NCBI RefSeq assembly: GCF_020360975.1
Contig: NW_025408669.1
Span: 1,798,001 to 1,862,000 of the forward strand
Direction: 5' to 3'
Length of the DNA stretch: 64,000 bases
From: Hirsutella rhossiliensis
Taxonomy: Eukaryota; Ascomycota; Sordariomycetes; Hypocreales; Ophiocordycipitaceae
In this document: piece by piece, positions 10,539 to 20,386 of the stretch
Layout: every line of letters begins with the position of its first letter
Numbering within the stretch: the first letter of the stretch is position 1
The notes under the pieces: model-generated
What the model was told of the DNA's origin: nothing
Database searches by the model: none
Seen by the model: the letters and a program-made list of their open reading frames with translations, nothing else
Made by a program: the position numbers and the translations under genes

Positions 10539-11927
10539 ATGCCCGCTCAAATCTCGGGCTCCATGACGGGAAGCATCCCCATTCGCATCGCCGATGACCA
10601 CACCAACGGCTACCGCAAGCAGCACAAGCACTCGCGATCCTCCTACTCGGAGTCGTCTCCGCTCGCCGGCTCGAGGAACAATTCTCTGACTTTCCGCCCT
10701 CCAAAGAGGGCCATGCCGTCCCCCAACAAGACCATCGCCGTCATCAACGCCAGTGGCCGCCAGGCCGCCTCCCTCATCCGCGTCGCCACCGCCGTCGGCT
10801 ACCGCGTCCGCGCCCAACTCCGGAATCTCGAAGGCGTCGTGGCCACGGAAGTGTCGACGAACCCCAACGTTACCGTCATTGTCGGCGAACTCTACACAAG
10901 GCACGAGCCCACGGAAGCCAACAAGGACGTGACTCAAAATGGGCCCATCTCGGGCGTCGGCGTCAACCACGAACTCATCTCCAACCTCTTTCTGGGTGCC
11001 CAGCTTGCCTTTGTGAACACTACCTTTTACGGCGACGAGCTTCAGATTGGCATGGCTCTAGCAGACGCGGCCAAGATGGCCGGCGTCCAGCATTACGTCT
11101 ACTCGTCCATGCCCGACCATGCCGCGTACAATAAGGACTGGCCATCGCTGCCGCTGTGGGCGGCCAAGCACAAGGTGGAGGAACATGTCAGAGCACTGAA
11201 GCTCCCCGCCACGTTCGTCTATACGGGCATCTACAACAACAACTTCACCTCATTGCTGTACCCCCTTTTCTGCATGGAACTTCAGCAGGACGGGTCCTTT
11301 GTTTGGCAAGCACCCTTTCACGGCGACGCCAAGCTCCCCTGGCTAGACGCCGAGCACGACGTCGGCCCCGCCATCCTGCAAATCTTCAAGGACGGCGTTG
11401 CAAAGTGGAAAGGGGAACGGGTCGCCCTGGCCTACGAGTATCTCACCCCGAAGGAGGCATGCCAGCTCTTCTCTCGAGGGGTGGGTCGGCCTGTGCACTA
11501 CGTCAGGGGTCCCATCGAGACCAAGGTGCGCATCCCGACAGGATACCGAGAACAGCTCGAGGCCCTGGAGAAGCTGTTTAGGGTGGATGAGGCCGACCCG
11601 GCCAAGCAGCCGCCCTATTTTGGCGATCCCAAGCTCGAGGCCAGCTGCCCCGGCGAGGCGCTGGAGCTGTGGGAAGGTCCTCGGGGGTTGGAGGAGTACG
11701 CGCGGGAAATGTTCCCGCTGGAGGAGGAGGCCAACGGGCTGAACTGGATGCTCGTGGAAGAGGACGATCACGATGACAAGGTCAACGCCACGGCGGCCTC
11801 GGTGGAGCAGCTCAGGATCAACGACTACGACGAGCGCGACGGCGAGGGCTTGGACGGCTCCGACGACGAGGATGAGGGACTGGTCATGAGGGGTCTGAAG
11901 CGAGACGAGGAACAGTGGCTCGCGTGA
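10539..11927 (+). CDS. nmrA: NmrA-type nitrogen metabolite repression regulator
   Basis: NmrA-family atypical short-chain dehydrogenase fold that binds dinucleotides and acts as co-repressor of the GATA factor AreA/NIT2 under nitrogen sufficiency (family knowledge). Single exon, 462 residues. The Rossmann start is TIAVINASGRQAASLIRVA at about residues 67-85, with the NAxGRQAAS form typical of NmrA in place of the usual GxxGxxG. Further signatures are QHYVYSSMPDH, TFVYTGIYNNNFTS, PWLDAEHDVGPA, YREQLEALE and the EEYAREMFPLEEEANGLNWML block. Aspergillus NmrA is about 350 residues; the excess here is a Ser-rich N-terminal leader of about 60 residues and an acidic C-terminal tail (DGSDDEDEG). A second ATG at 10713 would give the shorter form. 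A transposon begins about 10 bp after the stop, inside what should be the 3' UTR. Confidence 0.92.
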   Translation: MPAQISGSMTGSIPIRIADDHTNGYRKQHKHSRSSYSESSPLAGSRNNSLTFRPPKRAMPSPNKTIAVINASGRQAASLIRVATAVGYRVRAQLRNLEGVVATEVSTNPNVTVIVGELYTRHEPTEANKDVTQNGPISGVGVNHELISNLFLGAQLAFVNTTFYGDELQIGMALADAAKMAGVQHYVYSSMPDHAAYNKDWPSLPLWAAKHKVEEHVRALKLPATFVYTGIYNNNFTSLLYPLFCMELQQDGSFVWQAPFHGDAKLPWLDAEHDVGPAILQIFKDGVAKWKGERVALAYEYLTPKEACQLFSRGVGRPVHYVRGPIETKVRIPTGYREQLEALEKLFRVDEADPAKQPPYFGDPKLEASCPGEALELWEGPRGLEEYAREMFPLEEEANGLNWMLVEEDDHDDKVNATAASVEQLRINDYDERDGEGLDGSDDEDEGLVMRGLKRDEEQWLA

Positions 11928-11938
11928 TGGTGTTGCTA

Positions 11939-12050
11939 CCCGTGCCACGCCCCACTTTATTTGGAATTCGCAAGCTCCCACCTCCTAAAGTTGGTGCTCA
12001 CCACCAGTATCCCCACACCACCGGAATACCCAGAATTTCGACTCCCCGAC
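11939..12050 (+). repeat. Left terminal inverted repeat of the Fot1-like element
   Basis: 112 bp, read base by base as the exact reverse complement of 13751-13862. Identity stops at CCCCGAC on the inner side. Confidence 0.93.
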
Positions 12051-12099
12051 TTCAGCATCCCTATATCTTAACCAATTCACGATCTCGTCGATAGCCGAA

Positions 12100-13750
12100 A
12101 TGGAAGCACGTGTACAAAACGCTCTTCGATATATTGAACATTTTTCTGGTGCCAAAGTGGCAACCGTAGCGCGAGAATTCGGTGTAACACGTGATCGATT
12201 GCGATACCGTCTTCAAGGCCGACCTCCTAAAACTGGCCAGCGAGCTAGAAATACGAGGCTTTCCGAACCAGAAGAGAAGGCCTATGTCGCTATATCGATC
12301 GTTTGGATAATATAAACCTTGCGGTACGCGTCGAGTTCGTTACTGACGCGGCAAACTGTATCTTGCGCGAGCGGTCTAGCCAGCGCGACGCTCCTACCGT
12401 GGGGCCAAACTGGACTTCTCGCTTCTTAAAGCGTCACGGCTACTTCAAAAGCGCCAAAAGGCTTCAAGCAGAGCGCCAAGTCTCCGAGAATCTTACACGA
12501 GTTAACCAGTATTTCCAGCATCTTCGGCAGGTTATCCAAGACAATGGTATACCTCCTGAGGATATCTGGAATATGGACGAGACTGGTTTTCGCATCGGGG
12601 TTGGAAAAGACCAGCTGATTGTGACAAAACGGAGGAGAGCTCATTATTTTGGCATTCCTGAGAATAGGGAATCCGCTACTGCGATCGAAGCTATCTCGGC
12701 GAATGGGGAGGTTGTTCCGGCTTTTTTGATACTCGCTGGCCAGATGCACATGGCTTCATGGTATCAAATACCTGAGCTAGATCCTGACACAGTTATTCGA
12801 CCCACGCCTACTGGTTACTCAAACGACGTGATTAGTCTGGAGTGGCTCCAGCATTTTGACAAGCACTCGGAAAAAAGCTCAAGAAGCTCGAAGCGACTTC
12901 TAATTCTTGATGGTCATGGCTCTCACCATACCAGGCAGTTCATTGAATACTGCGACAACCACAATATTATTCCCTTCGGCATGCCGCCTAATCTCACGCA
13001 TGCACTTCAGCCTTTGGACGTTGTCGTTTTCCAGCCCCTAAAGCACTATCACGCCAAGGCTTTAGATGTCATGGTTCGAGATGGCCTCGTCAACATAACC
13101 AAGCTTGAGTTTCTCTCCTGCATTCAACAAGTACGATTGCATGCTTTCAAGGAGAGTACTATACGCTCCGCATTTCGCAAGACAGGAATCTTCCCATTCA
13201 ATCCACAAGTAGTACTTCAATGTTTGGAAGCTCGTCAAGCCACGACACCCACACCTCCTCCCAATTCAGGACCACACTCCTCACCTTTCGAGACACCATT
13301 GACTCTACGACAAATAAACAAGGTAGCGGACAAATTAGATCTCGTCCTTGAAGACGATAAAGCCTGGATCCCGACTTTTCTCACGATCTCAGTCGATTTA
13401 TTCGAGGATCGCTATCTCTGGCGACTGAGCTCGTGCAGACTAAAAGGGACTTGGGACGAACCAAAATGGCGGAGCGGATCCAAAAACAACGTAAGGCTAT
13501 GAAGAATATACAGTTACAATCAGGAGGAGTATTGTCAGTGGCCCAAGGACGGAAATGGTGCAACAAAGGGAGATGATCAGATTGCTAAAGCAAGGAAGGT
13601 AGTAGAAGACGCGGAGAAAAGGCGCATAACGCACGCAAGCGATGGTTTGAGGAAGCAGCAAAAAGGCACGCCAATGGAGGTTCAGGAAGGTTAGAACGAG
13701 TGGAAGTACGCGATTCTGAGCGTGGTACGCGGTGGTTGAAGCGATTCTAG
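12100..13750 (+). pseudogene. Frameshifted Fot1/pogo DDE transposase
   Basis: Starts at ATG 12100 and ends at a TAG (13748-13750) directly abutting the right TIR. Order: psq-type helix-turn-helix (residues about 1-50, TVAREFGVTRDRLRYRL), CENP-B-like second DNA-binding domain, then a DDE_1 domain. The catalytic triad is seen: Asp at 12576 (NMDETGF), Asp at 12909 (LILDGHGSHHT) and Asp at 13017 (ALQPLDVV). The last two are separated by 35 residues, i.e. DD35D. Four frame changes break it, near 12281, 13375, 13553 and 13610, each looking like loss of one base in a homopolymer. All catalytic residues are intact in the main frame (12303-13502). Not functional as read, unless the shifts are consensus errors. 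Confidence 0.88.
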
Positions 13751-13862
13751 GTCGGGGAGTCGAAATTCTGGGTATTCCGGTGGTGTGGGGATACTGGTGG
13801 TGAGCACCAACTTTAGGAGGTGGGAGCTTGCGAATTCCAAATAAAGTGGGGCGTGGCACGGG
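13751..13862 (-). repeat. Right terminal inverted repeat of the Fot1-like element
   Basis: 112 bp, exact reverse complement of 11939-12050; followed by TA and then the original nmrA 3' flank. Confidence 0.93.
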
Positions 13863-13864
13863 TA

Positions 13865-16237
13865 GTACCTCGAGCCCCCTGTCTGTCTTGCGGGGTAGGA
13901 TGCATGGGACGGACACGAGGCGAGGGAGGCGTTACACGAGCCACACGTCGTCTCCCGTATCCTGCCGGCTTGGCGAAGGGGAATGAATGGGGGACGCATG
14001 CGTGCATGGCATTTTTGGATTTGACCTTAGCGGGGACCTTGGAGTTTGAGCCGGCGGGGAAAAGATGAGGGGAAAAGTAAAAGAATGGGATTGCTATTTG
14101 AGAGAAACCAAAGTCACTGCTGATTGTTTGCGGCAATGTACCGTCTGGCTCACGAGTCACCAAGCCACCAAGGGCCTTGGAAACATTGTGGATAGAGCGC
14201 GTACTCTGCAGGATAGGTAGGTAAAGAAGGTCAAAGGGGGGAGGTACAAAGTACTAACTAGTATATAAAAGAAACGACGGAATGTGTCTGGGAGCGTTGG
14301 ATTTGACGACTGCATTGCTGTGCGTATGTCGCCGGACGGAGCTGAGGACTGGCTTCATGGCGTGCAAGCCGTTTTCTGCTGGCTGCATAAAAATCTTGGA
14401 CATCGATTGGGAAGAGGAGCTGAAGAGGAGCTCTGTGCGAGATGGCGTGATGATCAGCGATGGATTGGGCGTAAAGACAAGCCATGGGCGATGCTTGAGT
14501 AATGCAGCTCTTGAGGACGGACCTCTGGATGCTTAGTCGCGCAAGAAGCATTTTGCTCCCGGGGCCTAAAGCTTGAGTCGCCTTGTTTCGAAACGAAGAA
14601 GCGGTATCGGAGGGAGCAAGGAAAGGACGGAATACGCAGGCCTTGGGGGTCGTACAAGGTCGGGGTTGGCGCCTTCACTCGCGCAAGGCGGTTTGGCCGC
14701 GATTCCATCGAGTTGTCAAGTCGGAGATGCCACCATCTGGGATGCAGATGTCGGCAGACATGGCCTCGGCGAGCGCTTCAGAAAGTTGGGCATGGAGCAA
14801 GCAAGATGGCAAGCAGGACGGCAAGCAAGATGGCACGCGAGGTCAAAACTCGATGGATGAAAGGGGAGTCAGCCTGAACAAGCGAAGCAAGGCGTGCCTT
14901 GATGAGGCAGCAGAGGAGCAGCAGAGGAGAAACAGGTGAGCGGCCGAGGCGCGGAAGCAGTCTGGGGTAAAGACTGAGCCACGTCTCATCAAGCGGTAGC
15001 ATCGACCGTGGAACGCGCCGAAGTTGTTCGAGAAGAAGCGAAGAAAGAACAAGAATAGAGCGGCCCCAGGAGGAAAGAAATGCGACGAGGTCTCTGTGGG
15101 GAAATGACAGGGCTCGACACAGAGTTTGGCTCCACAAGGAGACACAAGGGAGGCAAAAGGGAGGGAGGGAGAGAGGGAGGCGGTCAGACACGGTTCCGGT
15201 CCCTTCTGCGACGATGACGGGGTTCGCTGGGCTACAGCACACGGGGATGGCCTCGTTGGTATCGATGCATCTCGTCTCTTCTTTCTCTGGTCGATGGCCT
15301 TCCTTTTTTGCATTGGAGACGTTTCGAGGCCATGGAAGGAGCGGTGCAGGCCTGCTGCATGCAGGTCCCGTGGTTGCTGACTGTCCGTCCCCAGGGCCTT
15401 TTCCTTTTCCCTTTTCCCTTTTCTCTTTTCCCTTTCCTTTTTTCATCTTCATGCTGGACGGACCGCAGTGACGATCTCCCTTGGCGGTAAGTTGCCCCGT
15501 AGCGATGGACTGAGTCGCGGTGATGAAAACTTTGTTTATTAAACGCCCGAGCATGCATGGGGCTGTCCTGGGAAGTTGCTCAGGATCAGCACGAGGGCAG
15601 CCAACCCCTGATGGGTTCGTCGGCGGAAACACGCCAGGCGGACACTGTCGAGCAGCGTCCCTTTCTGGCCAGAGATGAATATCCGAACAGAAGGCCTGCT
15701 CCAGGAGTCATGCCAAGAGCGCTTTGGCCGTGCGGCTGACGGAGCGCTCGGACGGCCAAACGGGTTTGAACAAGGTCGACACCCATCAAGCGCCCGACCA
15801 TGGGGCACAAGAAACACCAGAGCCTCCATCCTTTGCTGCCTGTCTTCTGGCCTGAACTCCCGACACGCTGCGTGCGAGGCCATGGCGGCTGCTGTCGACG
15901 ATACTGCCGCGCTGGTCTGACCCACCCGACGCCAGGGCCGCCTGTCCGGTCTGCCGTCAACTGCCTGGCGTTGCTCCCCCGTCTTGTTTGGGTGTTTGGG
16001 GAGCTTTGGCGGTGGAGGGAAAAGAAGGAGATGATGGACGGGGTGATAAAAGGGCCTTTGGCCCGCGCGTTTGGTTGGACCAAGACATCAAGCCCACCTC
16101 TCTTTTCTCTCTATCCCATTGCTTTCCATTCTCTTCAACCGTCCGAGCAAGCTCTCGCGTGTGTTCTAACTATCATTTCTCTTCTTTCCGGCTAGCCCGA
16201 CCATCTACCCCCCCCCTTCTTTCCCCCTTTTTCGACC
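13865..16237. other. 2.4-kb intergenic region with a polypyrimidine tract
   Basis: Begins with the displaced 3' flank of nmrA and ends with the promoter and 5' leader of the secreted protein. A CCCTTTT-type pyrimidine tract lies at about 15401-15446. CT-rich sequence just before 16238 is typical of a fungal transcription start region. No gene is supported; open frames of up to about 280 codons here lack domain-like features. Confidence 0.45.
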
Positions 16238-17863
16238 ATGCGCCAATCCGCCCTCATTGCCGTCGTGGGCGTTGTCCTCGAGATGGCCTCGGCTGCGCCC
16301 ACCCCCGGCATCCTCGGCGCCCTTCTGGGTTTTGGCGGCGGTGGTGGTAACAAGGCCGGAGCCGGACCGGCGGCGGCGGGGGGCCAGCAGCCCGACGCCA
16401 ACACGGGCACGCAGGGCGGTACCAGCAGCGCAAATGCGGCTCAGGGCGGTGCAACCGGCGGAAACCTGGCCGGCAACACGGGAGCGACCGGGGTCGGAAG
16501 CAACACTGCCGCCGGAGGTCTGCAGCAGCAGCCGCTGTCGGTGCAGGACATTGCCAACGCGCGCGACCAGTGGCAGGATGACACCAGGACCGTGTCCAAC
16601 TTCCTGTCGACGGCCGAGTCCATGGACCCGCAGACGATGCAGCAGGCGGCGAGCACGGCGCTGGCCGCCGAAAAGGACGAGCTGACGCACAAGGCGGTGC
16701 TGGACCAGCAGTTCAACAACGGCGGTGCAAACTCGGACCCGGCCGTGAGCCAGGCCGACCAGGTGCTCGACAAGCAGGGCACATTTCAGTTTGTCGTCAA
16801 CGGCCTGCAGCGTCTCGCGGACACGGGCGCCTCCATGTCACCCCAGCAGGTCTCGGCCGAGGTCGCGTCCATGAACCAGGACCGCTGCCCCTTTGTCCTG
16901 CCGTCCATCGACACGTACCTCAACGCGGCCTCGAACGCTGTGCGAGACGGCACGAATGCAAAGGCTATTCGGCCCAACAACTGCCCCGGCAACACGGCCC
17001 AGGCTACCGGTCCGGTTGGTGGTCCTGCGGCCGGGCCGCCTCTCAACACCCAGGGTGTAAACAACCAGGGAAGCAACCAGCAGGGAAGCAACCAGCAAGG
17101 AAGCAATCAGCAGACAGGCACCCAGCAGGGAGGCAGCCAGACAGGCAACCAGCAGTCGGGCGACCAGCAGTCGGGCAGCCAGCAGTCGGGCAGCCAGACA
17201 GGCAGCCAGATAAGCAATCAGCAGTCAGGCAACCAGCAGTCAGGCAACCAGCAGTCAGGCATCCAGACAGGCACCCAGCAGGGAAGCAACCAGGCAGACA
17301 GCCAGCAGTCAGGCAACCAGCAGGGAGGCAGCCGGACAGGCAGCCAGCAGTCAGGCAGCCAGACGGCCAGCCAGCAGTCAGGCGGCCAGCAGTCAGGCAG
17401 CCAGCAGTCAGGCACCCAGGAGGGAGGCACCCAGGAGGGAGGCACCCAGACGGGCAACCAGCAGACGGGCAACCAGCACGGGGGGAACCAGCAGGGGAGC
17501 AGCCAGCAGACGGGCAACCAGTCAGGCATTCAGAGCGGTAACCTGGGCAGTGCCCAAACCGGAGCCCGAAATGGCGGCGGTTCTCTTGCCGGTACGCAAG
17601 CTGGGACTCTGACTGGGACTCAGACCGGTAGTACCAAAGCCAATGGTGCCAAGACCGACGGTGGCCAAGCCGACAGCTCTCAATCCAATACTCAGCCTGG
17701 TGCCAAATCTGGTGGTGCTCAAGCTGAGACGCAAGCTGAGACTCAGGCTGGCACCGGAACCACTGGCGCCGAGGCCAGCGGTGGCCAGGCCGGTGGCCAA
17801 ACCAATGGCCAAGCCGGCGGCCGTGGGGGAAGCAACAACAATGACGACGACGACGACAACTGA
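16238..17863 (+). CDS. Secreted Gln/Gly/Ser-repeat protein with a conserved fungal N-terminal domain
   Basis: 541 residues, single exon. A signal peptide of about 20 residues ends in a SAAPTP-type cleavage site. After a Gly/Ala-rich linker, residues about 95-250 form a helical domain (VQDIANARDQWQDDTRTVSNFLST .. LPSIDTYLNAASNAV). It has only two cysteines, near residues 217 and 249, which could form one disulfide. This resembles a domain common in small secreted proteins of filamentous fungi whose function I do not know. Residues about 273-430 are a degenerate tandem array of five-residue units of the form G-S/N-Q-Q-S/T. The tail is Gly/Thr/Gln-rich and ends in an Asp run (DDDDDN). No C-terminal hydrophobic segment, so no GPI anchor is predicted. 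Likely a wall-associated or matrix protein; this is inference. Confidence 0.75.
   Translation: MRQSALIAVVGVVLEMASAAPTPGILGALLGFGGGGGNKAGAGPAAAGGQQPDANTGTQGGTSSANAAQGGATGGNLAGNTGATGVGSNTAAGGLQQQPLSVQDIANARDQWQDDTRTVSNFLSTAESMDPQTMQQAASTALAAEKDELTHKAVLDQQFNNGGANSDPAVSQADQVLDKQGTFQFVVNGLQRLADTGASMSPQQVSAEVASMNQDRCPFVLPSIDTYLNAASNAVRDGTNAKAIRPNNCPGNTAQATGPVGGPAAGPPLNTQGVNNQGSNQQGSNQQGSNQQTGTQQGGSQTGNQQSGDQQSGSQQSGSQTGSQISNQQSGNQQSGNQQSGIQTGTQQGSNQADSQQSGNQQGGSRTGSQQSGSQTASQQSGGQQSGSQQSGTQEGGTQEGGTQTGNQQTGNQHGGNQQGSSQQTGNQSGIQSGNLGSAQTGARNGGGSLAGTQAGTLTGTQTGSTKANGAKTDGGQADSSQSNTQPGAKSGGAQAETQAETQAGTGTTGAEASGGQAGGQTNGQAGGRGGSNNNDDDDDN
17057..17530 (+). repeat. Degenerate 15-bp coding minisatellite
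   Basis: Tandem units built on GGCAACCAGCAGTCA and variants, all in frame, encoding G-S/N-Q-Q-S/T pentapeptides. Unit variants at codons 2 and 5 are shuffled along the array, as expected of unequal exchange or slippage. Confidence 0.88.
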
Positions 17864-19018
17864 AGCATGTAATCCGGAGAACCCCGCCCCTGTCTCGGCC
17901 GAAGAGGGGATCCGTCGCCGGCAGACGGAGCTCGGCCGTCTTTCGATTCTTGCTCCTCTACTTATTAATTTCGCCGCCAAAGCCACCGTTCGTCCCGTCT
18001 TCCGCGCCCCGTCCCACCCTCTTCTACTTCTTACTCTCCATCTCTATTCTCGTGCCCCAAGGCGTCGAAACTTGCTGCGTCGGGGGGGCTATCCTCGGGC
18101 AGCTGGACTCACGACCACAAACCCTCCCCCACTTACACGCGCGCTTCTCATTCCACTCTTTTGGCTGCTTCCACTGGCCCCCCGCCCTCGCGTCCTCAAC
18201 CCTGGTTTTTTTTTTTTTACTTACCACATATCATATATTGTTTTACGCGCATCTGGCTTTCCCTTGATTCCATTGTATAAATAGGCGCCACTTTTGCTTG
18301 CTGTCTTTCTTCGACTGGGCATTGTTTCGCTCCCAGAAAAGGGGGCTCGCCATAGCTAGGGAGGGGCATCGTGCTCGCTGCGCTCTCCTCCGGATAGGGA
18401 CGTGGCTTGCCAAGAAAAGCATGCTAAGTTTCAACTTTCTGTTCCACCATTGGCTTGGGAACAGGCCTCGTGCTGTTTACAGTGAATCTACTCAACGTGA
18501 ACGGACCCCTCGAAGCTATCCAGGCGGAGGGGCTCGAATCCCGCCTCACCTTTGGGTGACAAGTAGGAAGGCAGGCTACTCTGGACGCTGTTCCTTCTTA
18601 ATCCCACATTATAGCACACAGACGAAGTAAGCAGCGCGGACTATCTTCGTGTCGTTTCAGTCCTGCCAGAGTCCTGTAACCCTGGAACCCTGGGTGTTTC
18701 TACTACCTCAATATGCCACGGCGCATGGCTGAGAGCTCGTCTTTCCCTTGGACCTCACTGTTTCTAGCAAGAAGCATTGTGCATCGACAGGCTATGCCGT
18801 ATGTACATCTATATCGACTCTACCCCAGTATTACCCGTACACCGAGATTATATGACGGAGCCCTGTCGCCCCCTAGACACACCCCGACAAGTCGTCTTGA
18901 AACTCCAGTGCCGCCAAACCCCGGCCACCAACCGTGTGATGACCAAACCCGCCGGCGTTCAAGGCCGTCGCTTGGCCCATCTCCCCCTTGGCATCCTTGG
19001 ACATCCTCCACCCTCGCC
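17864..19018. other. Convergent intergenic region
   Basis: Lies between the stop codons of the secreted protein and erg2. Contains a T-run at about 18207-18220 and an inverted repeat around 18523-18548 (see rejected tRNA). No gene supported. Confidence 0.4.
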
Positions 19019-19859
19019 TCAGATCTTCCCCTTGAACAAGTTGAGAATCATCTCGCGGCCCGTGATGCGCGTCGTCTTCCACAGCGTCGGCAGGTCCAGC
19101 GTGCTCGACAGGCCGTCGGCGAAGCCAAAGAAGAGCATGGGCGGGATCCACCCGCGCGCGTACTCGAGCGCGAAGCAGCCCTCGGGCATCTTGTACTGCT
19201 TGACGTCGCCGCGCCGCAGATGGTGCACGCTGCCCTGCGGGTACACCTCGGCCTCGTACTCGCCCGGCACGTAGGCCAGTTGCGTGCCCGACAGGATGTG
19301 GAAGTAGTCGTCGGCCGTGTGGCGACCCGTGTGGCCTTCGGTGCCGACGGCGGTGCCTGTGAGGCGTCAGCGGTCATGCTCCCAGGGATGCTCGGGGGTC
19401 GGCGGGCTTGCGCACCGAAGACGATGAGGTATTCGGTGATGCCTGGCCATTCAATCCGTCAGTCGGCCCCCTTTCCACGCCTGAGCGGAGGAGGGAATGG
19501 CCCCTCTACACTAGTCAATGGACGGTCAAAGACGGAGGCGCCGGCTCACTGGCATGAATAATGTACATGGCGCCCATGGCACCGCCGGCATTGTTGAAGA
19601 CCCAGTCCTCCTCGAGGTTGACGTGGGCGGGGGCCTTGTCCTTCAGCTCCGACACAATATACTGCACCACGCCCTTTGTGTTGTTCCCGTGCTGGGCGAT
19701 TCCGCGCTTGGCCAGGTCCTGCAGGTGGTCCAGCTCAAAGATGTAGAACTTGTCCAGGTGCTGCTCCGCCAGGTACACGACCGACGAGAGCAGGCCGGTG
19801 AGGAGCGCCAAGACGACAAGGAGGCGGCCCATGCCGCCGGTCGGCTGCTGCTGAGGCAT
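19019..19859 (-). CDS. erg2: C-8 sterol isomerase ERG2
   Basis: ER membrane enzyme that moves the sterol B-ring double bond from C8 to C7 in ergosterol synthesis; related to the mammalian sigma-1 receptor. Three exons on the minus strand: 19859-19550, 19442-19416 and 19356-19019, with introns of 107 and 59 nt, giving 224 residues (yeast Erg2 222). The middle exon is only 27 nt and encodes the ITEYLIVFG strand that joins the two halves. One N-terminal membrane span (LLVVLALLTGLLSSVVYL) is followed by the cupin-like domain, with EEDWVFNNAGGAMGAM, TEGHTGRHTADDYFHIL, GDVKQYKMP and EYARGWIPPMLFFGFADG, all characteristic of the family. ATG 19859 gives the expected N-terminus. This is a classical target of morpholine antifungals (family knowledge). 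Confidence 0.95.
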
Positions 19860-20386
19860 GGCGATGGAGGGACGAGCGGCGGGAGCGAAACACGGTGAAC
19901 CCAGGCAAGGGGCTTCGACAAGCTGTACTGTAGGTATTGAATGTTACGGATTGTATGCGACGTCAGGTCCGTAGCGTCGCGATGGAGCAGGACCCTGGGC
20001 TTTCTGCCGCCCTTCACCGCACGGACCTGCGAGCTTCCGGGTGGGCTCATAATCGGACCGGCGTTCGGATTGCCCCGGGCCACTCTAATTGGCCTCCGTC
20101 CCGCCCCCCTGTCAAGCCTCTGGTTCTCAATGCTTCATGCCGCCGAGGTCGGTGCATAGCTGTGTCAAGCAGTAAAAATAACATCCTTCAAATTCCAGCG
20201 TCCCTGAAGCTGAAGAGACAGCCAGAAAATCAGACAACGCCGGTTGCTCCTCTAGAAATCATCTTCAGGCAGTATAGTAGATGCCTCGCTCTCGCCTCCG
20301 TCCGCCCTTTTCTCCCTTTGCCGGGGCCTCCTGGTATTCCTACATACAAATGTTACACCCGATTGCTTCCTTTGGTCCGCGTCATC
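19860..20386. promoter_or_regulatory. erg2 promoter / ies1 3' region
   Basis: 527 bp between the ies1 stop and the erg2 start, both on the minus strand. No definite motif recognised. Confidence 0.4.

Larger units (their letters stand above)
11939..13862 (+). mobile_element. Fot1/pogo-type DNA transposon (Tc1/mariner superfamily)
   Basis: 1,924-bp element bounded by 112-bp terminal inverted repeats that I read as identical, flanked by TA on both sides (11937-11938 and 13863-13864), the expected target duplication. The TIR ends start CCCGTGCCACGCCCC. The inside carries one transposase gene in plus orientation that fills the space between the TIRs. It lies in the 3' flank of nmrA, same orientation. 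Perfect TIRs imply recent insertion or recent homogenisation. Confidence 0.92.

Noticed and set aside
9779..10597. 272-codon open frame upstream of and overlapping nmrA
   Set aside because: Pro/Arg/Ser-rich translation of a pyrimidine-rich leader; overlaps the nmrA start in another frame; no ATG of good context and no domain.
14778..15632. 284-codon open frame on the minus strand
   Set aside because: Low-complexity, Cys/Leu/Ser-mixed text without hydrophobic or domain pattern, crossing a polypyrimidine tract.
17057..17530. CRISPR-like array
   Set aside because: Units are contiguous with no spacers, in frame, and encode a peptide repeat in a eukaryotic gene.
18520..18560. Possible tRNA: GGATTCGAG-like T-loop on the minus strand (GGGATTCGAGCCCC) near 18530-18545
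   Set aside because: The stem around the loop does not close as a T-arm, and no D-arm, anticodon arm or acceptor stem can be drawn. It is a simple GGCGG/CCGCC hairpin.
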